A stretch of DNA of 64,000 bases from Shewanella marina JCM 15074 (GCF_000614975.1 NZ_BALM01000021.1:1-64000), one strand, 5' to 3'. Positions 37,429 to 48,484 are shown, counted from the stretch's first letter. Notes: generated by a model not told the origin, from the letters alone. Numbers and translations: made by a program.

Positions 37429-38508
37429 TTATTTCTGCTCGTCTTCGTCGTTTTCGAAATCACCGTCATCTGATAAACGGATGCCTTTGTCTTTCATTCG
37501 ACGTTTCCATAACTTACGTGCTAATTGCTGCATGTCAGTTGCTGGGTCATTTAAATCGACAATCTCAAGGCCAAGCATAGATTCAATAATATCTTCTTGG
37601 GTCACAATACCTTGGCTACTACCGTATTCGTCAACAACCATCGCAATTTGAGTATTACGCTTAATCATTAACTCGAATAGCGGTAAAATTTTAGCGGTTT
37701 CAGGTACTGCTAATAAGCTGCGCTTTAAACTATCTAATGTCGCAGTTGGGTTGTCACGTTCAGATAATAGAATATCTGTACGGTTAACATAACCCACAAT
37801 ATCGTCATGGTCAGTCGCAAATACCGGAATTCGCGTAAACGGCTTACGAATATAACTTTTCATAAACTCGCTTTGAGGCATAGATACTGGTAGTGAGAAT
37901 AATACCGTACGTGGTGTCATAATCGCAGACACAGGCATCTCTTTAACCGACAAAATTTGGGTTAAAATTTTAGATTCTTGCTTGTCTAACTCACCAGACT
38001 CATGACCAATCTTCGCCATTGCGCTCATCTCTTGACGAATATATTGGCCATCTTCGCCTTTACCCATCAAGCTGGTCACTTTTTGTGACATCCAAATTAG
38101 CGGTAATGTTGAACGTTCCATCCATAATAACGCCAATGAAACTGTTGGAGCCATTCCGCGCCAGTAGTTTGCACCCAGTGTTTTAGGGATAATTTCAGAG
38201 AAGAATAAAATAAGAAAGGTTAGTACCGCTGAGAACACACCTAGCATTTCATCGCCAAAAACCTTAGCAGCCTGCGCACCTGCGACAGCAGCACCAACGG
38301 TATGTGCAATGGTGTTAAGTGTCAAAATAGACACTAAAGGTGATTCTACATTTTCTTTTTGCTTAGTTAATCGAGCAGCCGCCGCGGGGTTAGTTTGCTT
38401 TAACGATGCAATATAACTTGGGGTTACTGAAAGTAAAACTGCTTCAAAAACACTACAGAAAAACGATACTGCGATAGCAACTAACACTATAATGATAAGA
38501 GTAATCAT
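37429..38508 (-). CDS. CNNM (DUF21) membrane protein with CBS pair
   Basis: A 359-residue inner-membrane protein of the CorC/CNNM family linked with Mg2+/Co2+ efflux. Four membrane helices lie in the DUF21 part (residues 1-150; VFEAVLLSVTPSYI, LTLNTIAHTVGAAVAGAQAA, FFSEIIPKTLGA), followed by an acidic helix with EESGEL-type residues and two CBS domains at about 195-310 (VSAIMTPRTVLFSLP and VDEYGSSQGIVTQEDI). It lacks a C-terminal CorC transporter-associated domain, having only a short acidic tail (DDGDFENDEDEQK). Confidence 0.92.
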   Translation of the reverse strand: MITLIIIVLVAIAVSFFCSVFEAVLLSVTPSYIASLKQTNPAAAARLTKQKENVESPLVSILTLNTIAHTVGAAVAGAQAAKVFGDEMLGVFSAVLTFLILFFSEIIPKTLGANYWRGMAPTVSLALLWMERSTLPLIWMSQKVTSLMGKGEDGQYIRQEMSAMAKIGHESGELDKQESKILTQILSVKEMPVSAIMTPRTVLFSLPVSMPQSEFMKSYIRKPFTRIPVFATDHDDIVGYVNRTDILLSERDNPTATLDSLKRSLLAVPETAKILPLFELMIKRNTQIAMVVDEYGSSQGIVTQEDIIESMLGLEIVDLNDPATDMQQLARKLWKRRMKDKGIRLSDDGDFENDEDEQK

Positions 38509-38701
38509 AAAAGTGGAATTACAACTCCGAATTTAAGGCCAACATTAGCCCGCGCTGATTCTAGCATAGACTTTTCAAACCGTGATAAAAATATCTTATC
38601 GGTTTTGAATGTTGTGATAATAGTCTCTTCACTAGCTAAAGTGGCACTGGAACTGTATACTTCTGCGCCCTGCAGCAGGTTTTGGTTTTGAGGTTAGAGA
38701 A

Positions 38702-39823
38702 ATGACGGAAAAAAAGATCAATTTATTGGATCTTGATCGTAAGGCAATGCGCGCACTTTTTGCTGAAATGGGCGAAAAGCCGTTTCGCGCAGATCAGCTA
38801 ATGAAATGGATTTACCATTTTGGTGTTAGCGATTTCGAAGAAATGACTAATATTAACAAAGTGTTACGCAATAAGCTTGCGGCACGTTGTGAGATAGTTG
38901 CGCCTGAAATTTCTAGCTTTCAAAAATCGACTGACGGCACGATCAAGTTTGCTATCCACGTGGGGGAAGGGCAAGAAGTTGAGACGGTTTATATCCCAGA
39001 GGATGACCGTGCGACTTTATGTGTTTCATCACAAGTGGGTTGTGCGCTTGAATGTAGCTTTTGCTCGACTGCACAGCAAGGTTTTAACCGTAATCTAACG
39101 GTATCTGAGATTGTCGGTCAAATTTGGCGCGTATCACATTTCATCGGTTTTGCTAAAGATACGGGAGACCGCCCAATTACCAACGTGGTAATGATGGGAA
39201 TGGGTGAGCCGCTACTTAACTTATCAAACGTTATTCCAGCTATCGATATTATGCTTGATGATTTTGGTTTTAGTTTGTCTAAGCGCCGCGTAACAGTCTC
39301 AACTTCGGGTGTGGTGCCTGCACTTGATAAGTTAGGCGATGCACTTGATGTCGCATTAGCCGTCAGTATTCATGCTCCTGATGATGAATTACGTAATGAG
39401 TTGGTACCAGTTAACAAAAAGTACCCTCTGAATGAATTTATTGGTGGTATTCAACGTTATATTGCTAAATCAAATGCGAACCGCGGTCGTGTTACGGTTG
39501 AGTATGTGATGCTCGATCATATTAACGACAGCACAGATCAAGCGCATGCGTTAGCTAAACTGATGAAAGATACACCGTGTAAAGTGAACTTAATTCCATT
39601 TAATCCATACCCAGGTTCTCCTTATGGTCGTTCATCTAACTCACGTATCGATCGTTTCTCTAAAGTACTAATGGAATACGGCTTAACCGTAATTGTACGT
39701 AAAACTCGTGGAGATGATATTGATGCTGCTTGTGGTCAATTAGCGGGTGATATTAGAGATAGAACTAAGCGTTTAGCAAAAAAACGCATGCAACAAGATA
39801 AAATTTCAGTCACAATGGAGTAA
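38702..39823 (+). CDS. rlmN: Dual-specificity 23S rRNA/tRNA methyltransferase RlmN
   Basis: A radical-SAM enzyme that methylates C2 of A2503 in 23S rRNA and A37 in certain tRNAs. The 373 residues contain the 4Fe-4S motif [15 protein letters not shown] (CX3CX2C), [13 protein letters not shown] and the C-terminal catalytic Cys in [15 protein letters not shown]-terminal [15 protein letters not shown] is the RNA-binding part. It heads the cluster rlmN-pilW-rodZ-ispG-hisS. Confidence 0.97.
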   Translation: MTEKKINLLDLDRKAMRALFAEMGEKPFRADQLMKWIYHFGVSDFEEMTNINKVLRNKLAARCEIVAPEISSFQKSTDGTIKFAIHVGEGQEVETVYIPEDDRATLCVSSQVGCALECSFCSTAQQGFNRNLTVSEIVGQIWRVSHFIGFAKDTGDRPITNVVMMGMGEPLLNLSNVIPAIDIMLDDFGFSLSKRRVTVSTSGVVPALDKLGDALDVALAVSIHAPDDELRNELVPVNKKYPLNEFIGGIQRYIAKSNANRGRVTVEYVMLDHINDSTDQAHALAKLMKDTPCKVNLIPFNPYPGSPYGRSSNSRIDRFSKVLMEYGLTVIVRKTRGDDIDAACGQLAGDIRDRTKRLAKKRMQQDKISVTME

Positions 39824-39853
39824 CTCTTTGTTTGTATAGATTATAGGTTAACT

Positions 39854-40639
39854 ATGAAGCACGGATTGCTTATGTCTTTAATTGCCGCTTCTTTAATACC
39901 TGTATTAAGTGGGTGTGTGACAGAAAGTACTTATACTGGTACCGATATCAAGGTTGCTGAGCGTAAATTCAATCCTGTCTCAGCGGCAAGAGAAAGAACT
40001 CAGTTAGGGTTAACTTATTTACAGCGCGGTAATAGCGAACAAGCGAAGTTTAATTTAGATAAAGCCATGAAATATGCACCTGAGCTAGGTGAAGTTCATA
40101 TTGCCATGGCTTATTATTATCAAACGGTTGGTGATATACGTATGGCTGAAAAGTCATATGTAAATGCAATTGAGTTTGATGATATGACGGGTGATGCAAA
40201 AAATAATTTTGGCGTTTTTTTATGTCAACAGGGCCGTTTTGACCAAGCTGAAAAGATGTTTTTGCAAGCCATTGAGGTACCGGGTTATACCCAGTCAGCC
40301 TCAAGTTATGAGAATTTAGGCTTATGCGCACGTGATGCGGGTAAGCTAGATGCAGCGGTTGAATATTTTACCATCGCGTTAAAATACGATCCGCGGCGTC
40401 GAGCTTCATGGAATGAATTGATTGGTACCACATTGTCGCAGCAAGATTTTGCGACAGCGCGAACCATTATGAATAGATACAACCGAGTAATCCCTCAATC
40501 GCCACAGAGTTTGGCACTTGAAATTGAGATTGAGCGGGGGCTAAAAAATGCCTCTGCTGTTAAAAGATTAGGGATTACATTGTTGGCCAAGTATCCGACA
40601 TCCCCTCAGGCGAAACAGTATCGGGCTAGTATGCACTAA
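39854..40639 (+). CDS. pilW: Type IV pilus biogenesis/stability lipoprotein PilW
   Basis: A 261-residue outer-membrane lipoprotein (lipobox LSGC near residue 21) made of TPR units: RTQLGLTYLQRGNSEQAKFN, VHIAMAYYYQTVGDIRMAEK, KNNFGVFLCQQGRFDQAEKM and YENLGLCARDAGKLDAAVEY. PilW/PilF pilots the secretin PilQ to the outer membrane. The rodZ ATG overlaps its stop by one base. Confidence 0.94.
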   Translation: MKHGLLMSLIAASLIPVLSGCVTESTYTGTDIKVAERKFNPVSAARERTQLGLTYLQRGNSEQAKFNLDKAMKYAPELGEVHIAMAYYYQTVGDIRMAEKSYVNAIEFDDMTGDAKNNFGVFLCQQGRFDQAEKMFLQAIEVPGYTQSASSYENLGLCARDAGKLDAAVEYFTIALKYDPRRRASWNELIGTTLSQQDFATARTIMNRYNRVIPQSPQSLALEIEIERGLKNASAVKRLGITLLAKYPTSPQAKQYRASMH

Positions 40640-41628
40640 TGACTACAAATCAATATGAATCGCTTCCTGACGAAGCACTACAACACACTGAAGAACTTAC
40701 TGACACTGTAGGTTCATTACTCTCTTCTGCAAGAGCATCTCATGGCCTAACGCTAGAGCAAGTCGCTGAGCGGTTGCACCTTCGCCCAAGTCTTGTTGAA
40801 GAAATTGAAGCTGATAATTTTACCCATATTCCGTCGAATACCTATGTGCGTGGTTACGTCAATAACTATGCTAAATTGGTTGATGTTGATAAAAAACTGA
40901 TCAGTCAATGTTTAGATAAACAATTAGTCACCACCGCCGCACCTGCGATGCAGAGTTTTTCTCGTAAAACAACTCAACAAGCAAGAGACAGTCGTTGGAC
41001 GGTTGTAACCTATATCATTTTCGTGGTGTTATTAGGGTTATTGGTCGTTTGGTGGGTACAGAAGTCATCATTACTCACTGAAATTGATGTGTCTAAGCCT
41101 TCTGTAGAAGAAGTGGCGGCATTGGATTTAGATACTGCCGGTTCACTGCAATCGAATCAAGTTGAACCAATTGCAGCTAACGTTAATGTTGATAGTGGAG
41201 CCAGCCCAGCACTTGAGGCAGAAGCTAAAACTGAAGCGAGTTTAGATACGCCAATTCAAGTCAATTCAGCTATCGCTGCAAAGCCTGAGGATAAGCCTGT
41301 TACTTCAGGTAGCAGTGATACAACGCCTGCTACTACCGTATCACCATCAGTTGACACTGAGACAACTCCTGCAACGACACAAAATGCGATTGCTATGACA
41401 TTATCTGCCGATTGTTGGATGAAAATTACCGATGCTAACGGTAAAGCTTTAGTTAATGGTGTGCGAAAAGCCGGCAGTGATATTGCATTAAATGGTGTCG
41501 CACCGTTCAAATTAGTGATTGGCGCACCTGCAGCAGTATCATCATTAAAATTTAATGGTCAAAGTGTCGATATGGCTAAGTTTCCTAATAACCGTGTGGC
41601 ACGATTTTCATTACCACTAGCTCAGTAA
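40639..41628 (+). CDS. rodZ: Cell-shape protein RodZ
   Basis: A 329-residue bitopic membrane protein that links MreB to the rod complex. Order: cytoplasmic HTH (residues 25-95; ASHGLTLEQVAERLHLRPSL and YVRGYVNNYAKLVDVD), basic patch, one membrane helix at about 117-137 (TYIIFVVLLGLLVVWWV), Thr/Ser/Pro-rich periplasmic linker, and the RodZ C-terminal beta domain (DCWMKITDANGKALVNGVRK, GAPAAVSSLKFNGQSVD). Confidence 0.94.
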   Translation: MTTNQYESLPDEALQHTEELTDTVGSLLSSARASHGLTLEQVAERLHLRPSLVEEIEADNFTHIPSNTYVRGYVNNYAKLVDVDKKLISQCLDKQLVTTAAPAMQSFSRKTTQQARDSRWTVVTYIIFVVLLGLLVVWWVQKSSLLTEIDVSKPSVEEVAALDLDTAGSLQSNQVEPIAANVNVDSGASPALEAEAKTEASLDTPIQVNSAIAAKPEDKPVTSGSSDTTPATTVSPSVDTETTPATTQNAIAMTLSADCWMKITDANGKALVNGVRKAGSDIALNGVAPFKLVIGAPAAVSSLKFNGQSVDMAKFPNNRVARFSLPLAQ

Positions 41629-41661
41629 TGAGTTAGTAACGAGTCAATAGAGCAACTAATC

Positions 41662-42777
41662 ATGTACAACGAATCTCCGATCAAACGCCGCGCATCTTCA
41701 CGTATTTATGTGGGTAATGTCCCAATTGGTGACGGTGCTCCTATTGCTGTTCAGTCAATGACGAACACTCGTACAACTGATGTTGTCGCCACATTAGCTC
41801 AAATACATGCACTGGAAAAAGTGGGTGCTGATATTGTGCGTGTTTCTGTGCCGACAATGGAAGCTGCTGAAGCTTTTAAGCTGATTAAAATGCAGTCTCG
41901 AGTACCATTAGTTGCAGATATTCATTTCGATTATCGTATCGCACTAAAAGTGGCTGAGTACGGTGCAGATTGCCTCCGTATTAATCCTGGCAATATTGGT
42001 AATGAAGAGCGTATTCGCGCCGTTGTTGATTGTGCACGTGATAAGAATATCCCTATTCGTATCGGTGTTAACGGTGGCTCGTTAGAAAAAGAGATCATGG
42101 AACGCTACCATGAACCTACACCTGAAGCATTGGTTGAATCAGCCATGCGCCATGTTGATATTCTCGATAGACTTAACTTTGATCAATTTAAAGTCAGTGT
42201 TAAAGCATCAGATGTCTTTTTAGCGGTTGAATCATATCGCCAATTAGCTAAGCAAATTAAACAACCTTTACACCTAGGCATTACTGAGGCAGGCGGCGCT
42301 CGTGCTGGCTCTGTTAAATCGGCGGTTGGCTTAGGTATGTTATTGGCTGAAGGTATTGGCGATACCTTACGTATTTCATTAGCTGCGGATCCGGTTGAAG
42401 AGATTAAAGTGGGCTTTGATATTTTAAAATCATTGCGTATCCGTTCTCGTGGTATCAACTTTATTGCTTGTCCATCATGCTCGCGTCAAGAGTTTGATGT
42501 GATCAATACTGTCAACGCATTAGAGCAACGGTTAGAAGACATTGTTACCCCAATGGACGTATCTATTATCGGTTGTGTGGTTAATGGCCCCGGTGAAGCA
42601 TTAGTGTCACATATTGGTTTGACTGGTGGTAACCGCAAGAGCGGTTACTATGATGAAGGTGTTCGTCAAAAAGAGCGTTTTGACAATGATAATATCGTGG
42701 ACCAACTAGAGCAAAAGATCCGCGCTAAAGCTGCTGAGATTGAAAATCGTATTCCAGCAGCAGATATCACTAAGTAA
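41662..42777 (+). CDS. ispG: 4-hydroxy-3-methylbut-2-en-1-yl diphosphate synthase IspG
   Basis: The 4Fe-4S enzyme of the MEP isoprenoid pathway that reduces MEcPP to HMBPP. The 371 residues hold [19 protein letters not shown] at the N-terminus, [14 protein letters not shown], and the cluster Cys in [11 protein letters not shown] and [13 protein letters not shown]. Bacterial two-domain form. Only short spacing follows rodZ. Confidence 0.97.
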   Translation: MYNESPIKRRASSRIYVGNVPIGDGAPIAVQSMTNTRTTDVVATLAQIHALEKVGADIVRVSVPTMEAAEAFKLIKMQSRVPLVADIHFDYRIALKVAEYGADCLRINPGNIGNEERIRAVVDCARDKNIPIRIGVNGGSLEKEIMERYHEPTPEALVESAMRHVDILDRLNFDQFKVSVKASDVFLAVESYRQLAKQIKQPLHLGITEAGGARAGSVKSAVGLGMLLAEGIGDTLRISLAADPVEEIKVGFDILKSLRIRSRGINFIACPSCSRQEFDVINTVNALEQRLEDIVTPMDVSIIGCVVNGPGEALVSHIGLTGGNRKSGYYDEGVRQKERFDNDNIVDQLEQKIRAKAAEIENRIPAADITK

Positions 42778-42882
42778 TTTCAATTTTACGCAGTTTATTG
42801 AACAATAAACTGCGTTTTCATTTATCTAATAAAATGATGCTAACCGCGTTATTGGTTTACTTAACTTATTCGTTAAACTGAA

Positions 42883-42939
42883 ATATCCCCAAGTGCCTGA
42901 AGGCTTCTGAAAGTAGCAACTTCGAGTCATTTGGGAGAG
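42883..42939. repeat. Mini-palindrome of two MITE ends
   Basis: CCCCAAGTGCCTGAAG and the reverse complement of CTTCGAGTCATTTGGGA flank a 17-base centre. The segment 42900-42935 matches the right end of the adjacent element B (43162-43197) at all but one base. Confidence 0.6.
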
Positions 42940-43200
42940 ATACCCAAATCACTCAACGTTGCATAATTCAGTGGGAATTTAGCGTTTTTAGACAAAGCAT
43001 TGGTTGAAGTTAATGGTGATTGCCTTATCAACATCAATAATGCAGTATGAAAAGTGTTAAACCCCATCAGAGAAAGTCTTAAGCAAGCCCTCTTCATTGT
43101 TGTATCTATTAGAAATAGAATGACTATTACTGAATAGATACGCCTCGAATTGAACTTGCTTAAGGCTTCTGAAAGTAGCAACTTCAAGTCATTTGGGTAT
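42940..43200. mobile_element. MITE-like element B (261 bp)
   Basis: Left end ATACCCAAATCACTCAACG and right end (reverse complement ATACCCAAATGACTTGAAG) are imperfect terminal inverted repeats, 19 of 23 bases alike. The core near 43,120-43,165 reads, on the minus strand, CTTAAGCAAGTTCAATTCG, as in element C. No gene inside. Its right end lies 47 bases before the hisS start. Confidence 0.7.
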
Positions 43201-43247
43201 ATAATGCGGTCAATTTTATTTAAGCAGAACCTAAACGAGTCGATATA

Positions 43248-44522
43248 GTGGCAAAACAGATCCAAGCGATTCGCGGAATGAATGACATTCTGCCGAGCCA
43301 AAGTCCTTTATGGCAAAAAGTTGAAGCAGTTATTCGTGCATCAGTAAGTGCTTTTGGTTATAGCGAAATTCGCACTCCATTAGTAGAGAGCACAGACCTT
43401 TTCAAACGTTCTATTGGTGATGTTACCGATATCGTTGAAAAAGAGATGTACACTTTTCCAGATCGTAACGGCGATAGCTTAAGCTTACGACCTGAAGGTA
43501 CGGCTTCAACGGTTCGTGCTGGTAACGAGCATGGTTTACTTTATAACCAAGAACAACGTTTATGGTATATCGGTCCGATGTTCCGTCACGAACGCCCACA
43601 AAAAGGCCGTTATCGTCAATTCCACCAATTTGGTGTTGAAGTTTATGGTATTGGTACACCAGATATCGATCTTGAAGTTCTAATGTTATCTGCGCGCCTA
43701 TGGGAAAAACTAGGCTTAACTGAACACGTATCATTAGAGCTTAACACCTTAGGTGACTTGGCTGAACGTAGTGTTTATCGTGATGCATTAATTGCTTTTC
43801 TTGAGCAACATAAAGATGTGCTTGATGAAGAAAGCCAACGTCGCATGTATACCAATCCATTACGAGTATTGGATACTAAAAATCCAGATATTCAAGCTAT
43901 TTTAGGCGATGCGCCGCAGTTAATGGATTATTTAGGCGAAGAGTCTAAGCAACATTTTGAACAATTATGTGAACTCCTAGATGCTGTTGGTATCCAATAC
44001 ACCATCAACCCTCGCTTAGTACGTGGTTTAGATTACTATAACCGTACTGTTTTTGAGTGGGTTACATCAAGCTTAGGTTCTCAAGGTACAGTATTAGCTG
44101 GCGGTCGTTATGACAGCCTAGTTGGCCAATTAGGTGGTAAAGATACCCCAGCTGTTGGTTTTGCTATGGGACTTGAACGTATTGTATTACTGCTTGATAC
44201 TTTAGGCTTAGTTGATGATATTGCGCCAGAAGTTGATGTATATGTCACAGCGATGGGCGATTCTTGCCGTATTGAAGCAATTAAAGTTGCGCAAGAGTTG
44301 CGTAAAGCGATGCCAGATCTTAAAGTGATGAGCCATTGTGGTGGCGGTAACTTTAAGAAGCAAATGAAGCGTGCTGATAAAAGTGGCGCTGCAATTGCTT
44401 TAATTATTGGCGAATCTGAATTAGAAAATAATCAGGTTGCAGTAAAACACTTGCGAAATAACAATGAACAAATCATGGTAGCTAGAATGGATCTAGTTAC
44501 TGTTATCGCAGAACTCATTTAA
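43248..44522 (+). CDS. hisS: Histidyl-tRNA synthetase
   Basis: Charges tRNA-His. The 424 residues start at a GTG ([16 protein letters not shown], typical for the family). Class II motif 2 is [18 protein letters not shown], HisA motif 1 [13 protein letters not shown], motif 3 [14 protein letters not shown], with a C-terminal anticodon-binding domain ([17 protein letters not shown]). The TATAAT at 43200-43205 that may serve as the -10 begins on the last base of element B. Confidence 0.97.
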   Translation: MAKQIQAIRGMNDILPSQSPLWQKVEAVIRASVSAFGYSEIRTPLVESTDLFKRSIGDVTDIVEKEMYTFPDRNGDSLSLRPEGTASTVRAGNEHGLLYNQEQRLWYIGPMFRHERPQKGRYRQFHQFGVEVYGIGTPDIDLEVLMLSARLWEKLGLTEHVSLELNTLGDLAERSVYRDALIAFLEQHKDVLDEESQRRMYTNPLRVLDTKNPDIQAILGDAPQLMDYLGEESKQHFEQLCELLDAVGIQYTINPRLVRGLDYYNRTVFEWVTSSLGSQGTVLAGGRYDSLVGQLGGKDTPAVGFAMGLERIVLLLDTLGLVDDIAPEVDVYVTAMGDSCRIEAIKVAQELRKAMPDLKVMSHCGGGNFKKQMKRADKSGAAIALIIGESELENNQVAVKHLRNNNEQIMVARMDLVTVIAELI

Positions 44523-44540
44523 TTTTTAGGGGACGTGCGC

Positions 44541-45161
44541 GTGGAAATTTATAGCACAGAAGAACAACAAGTAGATGCTATTAAGCAGTTCTGGAAGAGC
44601 TACGGTATACCGGTTGCGGTTGGTGTAGTTGTTGGATTAGGTGGTTTGTATGCATGGAATCATTATTCAGATTCTCGCATTCAAGACTCTGAGCTATCTT
44701 CAGTTGCATTCCAAAATGCGAGTGCTAAATCGGCTAATGACCCTGCAGTTGAAGCCGCATTAGCTGATTTCGATAAAAAATATGACCAGCCTGGTTATCA
44801 AGCATTATTGGAGCTTATTGTTGCTAAGTCAGCAGTAGAAGCGGGTAATTTTGAACAAGCTGAGAATGTATTAAAGAAAGTCATTGCTGATAAGCCTGAT
44901 CAAAGCTTACAAATGCTCGCATTATTACGTTTAGCACGTCTTCAAGCTCATCAAGGTCAAGTTGCTACAGCATTAGCAACACTTGAACAAGTAACTGTGA
45001 CTGCATTTGATGCACAACGTGATGAACTTAAAGGTGATTTCTTAGTTGCTCAAGGTGAGTTAGATAAGGCTAAGCAAGCTTATCAAGCGGCTATCGAACA
45101 CGGTGGCGCGACCAACAATCCTGCTTTGCAAATGAAACTTGATAATCTTAATCAAGCATAA
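44541..45161 (+). CDS. yfgM: YfgM/AncA-type periplasmic chaperone-like protein
   Basis: A membrane-anchored TPR protein that in E. coli works with PpiD at the Sec translocon. GTG at 44541 gives MEIYSTEEQQVDAIKQFW; a GTG six bases upstream is less likely. Membrane helix at about 25-42 (GIPVAVGVVVGLGGLYAW), then TPR-like helices (EAGNFEQAENVLKKVIAD, LRLARLQAHQGQVATALATL). Confidence 0.92.
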   Translation: MEIYSTEEQQVDAIKQFWKSYGIPVAVGVVVGLGGLYAWNHYSDSRIQDSELSSVAFQNASAKSANDPAVEAALADFDKKYDQPGYQALLELIVAKSAVEAGNFEQAENVLKKVIADKPDQSLQMLALLRLARLQAHQGQVATALATLEQVTVTAFDAQRDELKGDFLVAQGELDKAKQAYQAAIEHGGATNNPALQMKLDNLNQA

Positions 45162-45173
45162 GGAATCGAGCCT

Positions 45174-46361
45174 ATGAAGTCTTGGCATAAGACCCTCATT
45201 GCAGCTGGTTTAAGCTTAGGTTTGCTGTCTGCATGTTCGTCAAATGATGTTGATGAAGAACCAATTAGTCCGCTACCGCAGATCCAAGCTAGCATTCATC
45301 CTGAAATTTCTTGGAGTGCAGATGTTGGTGATGGTGTCGGTGATTACTACTCAACCTTACGTCCGGCAGTACGTTACGGCAAAATTTTTGCTGCTAGCCG
45401 TTTTGGTCAAGTAGAAGCATTCGATGAGAAGACGGGTAAATTAGTTTGGTCGAAAGACTTCAGTCAAATTTTCCGTGATAACCCATTGGCTAAAAATAAA
45501 GGTGCACGTATTTCAGCTGGTATCACAGCTGCACGTGATAAAATCTTTATTGGCAGTGAGTCCGGTTTACTTGCTGCGTTAGATGAAAAAACTGGTGAGA
45601 CAGTATGGACAGCCATGAGCGATGGTGAGTTGTTGGCCATGCCAACAGTTGCTGAAGACATGGTCGTTGTTAATACTGGTTCAGGTGCATTGGATGCATT
45701 TAATGTTGATGATGGTAAAAAGCTGTGGAGCTTTGATACACAACTGCCAAAACTAACATTACGTGGTACTAGCTCTGCAACATATGAAGCCGGTGGTTTC
45801 TTTGTTGGTACCGCAGAAGGTAAGGTCGCTGTTGTTATTCAAAACAATGGTCAACCTGCTTGGGAACAAGCTATTTACACACCTAAAGGTGGTAATGAGT
45901 TTTCACGCATGGCTGATGTTGATTCAACGCCTATAATTATCGGTAGTAATTTGTATGCCGTCAGTTATAACGGTAATTTAGTCTCAATGGAATTACGTAC
46001 TGGTCGTATTGTATGGTCACGTAAATATTCAAGTTTTGATGAAATTGCCTATGCAGGTTTAAGCTTGTATATCGTTGATGACCATAGCCGTGTTTACTCT
46101 ATTGATAGCCGTAATGGTTTAGAGCAATGGAGTAATACAGAGTTAACCAATCGTCAGTTAACTTCGCCAGCGGTTTATAAGAACTACATTGTAGTGGGTG
46201 ACTATCAAGGTTACTTACACTTTATTGACCGTGAAACAGGTAAAATTGAAGGTCGTATCTTAATTGACGATAGCGGTTTGTACAGCCAGCCATTAGTGGT
46301 TGGAGATAATATTTATGTACAAACTCGTGATGGTGAGATTGCCTCGGTAACTCTTCCGTAA
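45174..46361 (+). CDS. bamB: Outer membrane assembly lipoprotein BamB
   Basis: A 395-residue beta-propeller lipoprotein of the BAM complex. Signal peptide with lipobox LLSAC (Cys near 21). PQQ-like blades are visible as repeated GKLVWSKDF, GETVWTAMSDG, GKKLWSFDTQL and RIVWSRKYSSF. AFDEKTGK and SAGITAARDKIFIGSE are typical. Confidence 0.96.
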   Translation: MKSWHKTLIAAGLSLGLLSACSSNDVDEEPISPLPQIQASIHPEISWSADVGDGVGDYYSTLRPAVRYGKIFAASRFGQVEAFDEKTGKLVWSKDFSQIFRDNPLAKNKGARISAGITAARDKIFIGSESGLLAALDEKTGETVWTAMSDGELLAMPTVAEDMVVVNTGSGALDAFNVDDGKKLWSFDTQLPKLTLRGTSSATYEAGGFFVGTAEGKVAVVIQNNGQPAWEQAIYTPKGGNEFSRMADVDSTPIIIGSNLYAVSYNGNLVSMELRTGRIVWSRKYSSFDEIAYAGLSLYIVDDHSRVYSIDSRNGLEQWSNTELTNRQLTSPAVYKNYIVVGDYQGYLHFIDRETGKIEGRILIDDSGLYSQPLVVGDNIYVQTRDGEIASVTLP

Positions 46362-46381
46362 GTTACGGTTTTATATGAATT

Positions 46382-46415
46382 AAAGCCCCCGGAAGTGTTT
46401 TTCGGGGGCTTTTTA
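46382..46415 (+). terminator. Terminator after bamB
   Basis: AAAGCCCCCG and CGGGGGCTTT stem with T-run, 20 bases after bamB. Confidence 0.92.
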
Positions 46416-46450
46416 TTGAACAAAATAATGTTGTATTTAGAGGTAAAAAC

Positions 46451-47914
46451 ATGATCCCTGTAGTAGCCCTTGTGGGTCGACCTAATGTGGGTAAATCGAC
46501 CTTATTTAATCGTCTCACTCGTACGCGCGATGCGTTAGTGGCTGACTATCCAGGCTTAACTCGCGATCGTAAGTACGGTCGTGCGTTTTTATCTGGCTAT
46601 GAATTTATTGTGGTCGATACTGGCGGTATTGATGGTACCGAAGAAGGTATTGAAACTAAAATGGCAGAACAATCGTTAGCAGCGATTGAAGAAGCGGATG
46701 TGGTACTGTTTTTAACAGATGCTCGCGCTGGCTTAACTGCAGCTGATTTAGCGATTGCTCAACACTTACGTAGCCGTGAGAAAACCACCTTTGTGGTAGC
46801 CAATAAAGTTGATGGTATTGATGGTGATTCTGCTTGTGCAGAGTTCTGGTCACTTGGTTTAGGTGAAGTTTACCAAATGGCTGCGGCACAAGGCCGTGGT
46901 GTGACCAATATGATCGAATATGCGTTAGCACCTTATGCTGAAGCAATGGGCTTGAATCGTGAAGACGATGAAGAACAAGCTGAAGATGTTCGTGAATATA
47001 CCGAAGAAGAAGCTGAAGCAGAGCAAAAGCGTCTGCAAGAGTTACCGATTAAGCTTGCTATTATTGGTAAGCCAAACGTTGGTAAGTCAACACTAACTAA
47101 CCGTATTTTAGGTGAAGATCGAGTTGTGGTTTACGATGAACCCGGTACAACTCGTGACAGTATTTATATTCCATTTAAACGTCAAGAGCGTGAATATGTG
47201 ATTATTGATACAGCTGGTGTACGCCGCCGCGCTAAAGTACATGAAGTTGTTGAAAAATTCTCAGTGATTAAAACATTGAAAGCAGTCGAAGACGCTAACG
47301 TTGTTTTATTAGTGATTGATGCCCGTGAAGGTATTGCTGAGCAAGATCTTGGTTTACTTGGTTTTGCATTGAATGCTGGTCGTGCGTTAGTGATTGCAGT
47401 GAACAAGTGGGATGGTATTGACCAAGGCATTAAAGATCGTGTTAAGAGCGAACTTGATCGTCGTTTAGGTTTTATCGACTTTGCGCGCATTCACTTTATT
47501 TCAGCGCTACACGGTACTGGTGTGGGTCATCTGTTTGAGTCAATTGAAGAGGCTTATGACAGTGCAACACGTCGTGTTACGACTTCAATGCTAACGCGTA
47601 TCATGCAGATGTCACAAGATGATCACCAGCCACCAATGGTTAACGGTCGCCGAGTGAAGCTTAAGTATGCGCATGCGGGTGGATATAACCCACCAATTAT
47701 TGTAATCCATGGTAACCAGGTTAAGAAATTACCTGATTCTTACAAGCGTTATATGATGAACTACTTCCGTCGTTCATTAAAAGTGGTTGGTACCCCAATC
47801 CAAGTACGCTTCCAAGAAGGTGCTAACCCGTTTGAAGGTCGTGTTGAAAAGTTAACATTAAGCCAAGAACGTCGCCGTAAGCGTATGGTGTCACACATTA
47901 ATAATAAGAAGTAA
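46451..47914 (+). CDS. der: Ribosome assembly GTPase Der
   Basis: A 487-residue protein with two tandem G domains: [12 protein letters not shown] (residue 8 on) with DTGGID, then [12 protein letters not shown] (about 207 on) with DTAGVR and NKWDG, followed by a KH-like domain ([20 protein letters not shown]). It is essential for 50S maturation. The acidic linker [20 protein letters not shown] separates the G domains. Confidence 0.97.
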   Translation: MIPVVALVGRPNVGKSTLFNRLTRTRDALVADYPGLTRDRKYGRAFLSGYEFIVVDTGGIDGTEEGIETKMAEQSLAAIEEADVVLFLTDARAGLTAADLAIAQHLRSREKTTFVVANKVDGIDGDSACAEFWSLGLGEVYQMAAAQGRGVTNMIEYALAPYAEAMGLNREDDEEQAEDVREYTEEEAEAEQKRLQELPIKLAIIGKPNVGKSTLTNRILGEDRVVVYDEPGTTRDSIYIPFKRQEREYVIIDTAGVRRRAKVHEVVEKFSVIKTLKAVEDANVVLLVIDAREGIAEQDLGLLGFALNAGRALVIAVNKWDGIDQGIKDRVKSELDRRLGFIDFARIHFISALHGTGVGHLFESIEEAYDSATRRVTTSMLTRIMQMSQDDHQPPMVNGRRVKLKYAHAGGYNPPIIVIHGNQVKKLPDSYKRYMMNYFRRSLKVVGTPIQVRFQEGANPFEGRVEKLTLSQERRRKRMVSHINNKK

Positions 47915-47930
47915 TTTTTGTTATTAACTA

Positions 47931-47958
47931 AAAAAGGTAACCCTCGGGTTACCTTTTT
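47931..47958. terminator. Bidirectional terminator after der
   Basis: AAAAAGGTAACCC-TCG-GGTTACCTTTTT hairpin with A and T runs, between convergent genes. Confidence 0.92.
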
Positions 47959-47980
47959 CGTTGCTTGACGCATCGCAATG

Positions 47981-48484
47981 TTAAAGCTGGTAATCTTCGC
48001 CATCTTTGGCTGTGAATTCGCCATGCTTATCAATGCTATTTGTCACTTGACCTTCATGCAGTAGGCTCACCCAAGTTTTATTACTGGTTTGCACTTGGAT
48101 ATTGCATATGCCTGCGGGATTAGAGCGACCCGTATCACTACAACGATTAAAGTCGATCTCAATATGACCTAGTGGTGATTTTAGTAAAATGGCACTGGGC
48201 TCACTCTTATGACCCGAGAGGGCAACAAACTGTCTGGCTGTTTGTAATCCTGTCTCACTGCCATCTTGCATAAATGCCATCAGGTTTTGGTAATAGATCA
48301 CATAGCTCTTAACTTGTGCGTGCGAACCATTTTCTAGCGGAAAATATTGATCCAATAATTGGTAGGCATTTTCCAATTTACTGTCCGTTTTGGTTTTTGC
48401 CATTTGGGCGACAATAGTGATCAGTTGCTCACCAATGAAGCGTTGGAGGTCTGGATTGCTGATTGTTGCTTGAGTCAGTGCCAT
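47981..48484 (-). CDS. Conserved hypothetical cytoplasmic protein
   Basis: About 167 residues starting MALTQATISNPDLQ (an ATG six bases upstream is possible). No signal peptide; an N-terminal helical half (LITIVAQMAKTKTDSKLENA) and a C-terminal beta half with SPLGHIEIDFNRCSD and GICNIQVQTSNKTWVSLLHE. Divergent from the DUF3612 regulator. Function unknown. Confidence 0.72.
   Translation of the reverse strand: MALTQATISNPDLQRFIGEQLITIVAQMAKTKTDSKLENAYQLLDQYFPLENGSHAQVKSYVIYYQNLMAFMQDGSETGLQTARQFVALSGHKSEPSAILLKSPLGHIEIDFNRCSDTGRSNPAGICNIQVQTSNKTWVSLLHEGQVTNSIDKHGEFTAKDGEDYQL

Noticed and set aside
40050..40331. Antisense ORF inside pilW
   Set aside because: A shadow of TPR-coding sequence, without ribosome site.
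42927..43301. Leftward ORF of 124 codons upstream of hisS
   Set aside because: It is made almost entirely of element B plus the antisense of the hisS start.
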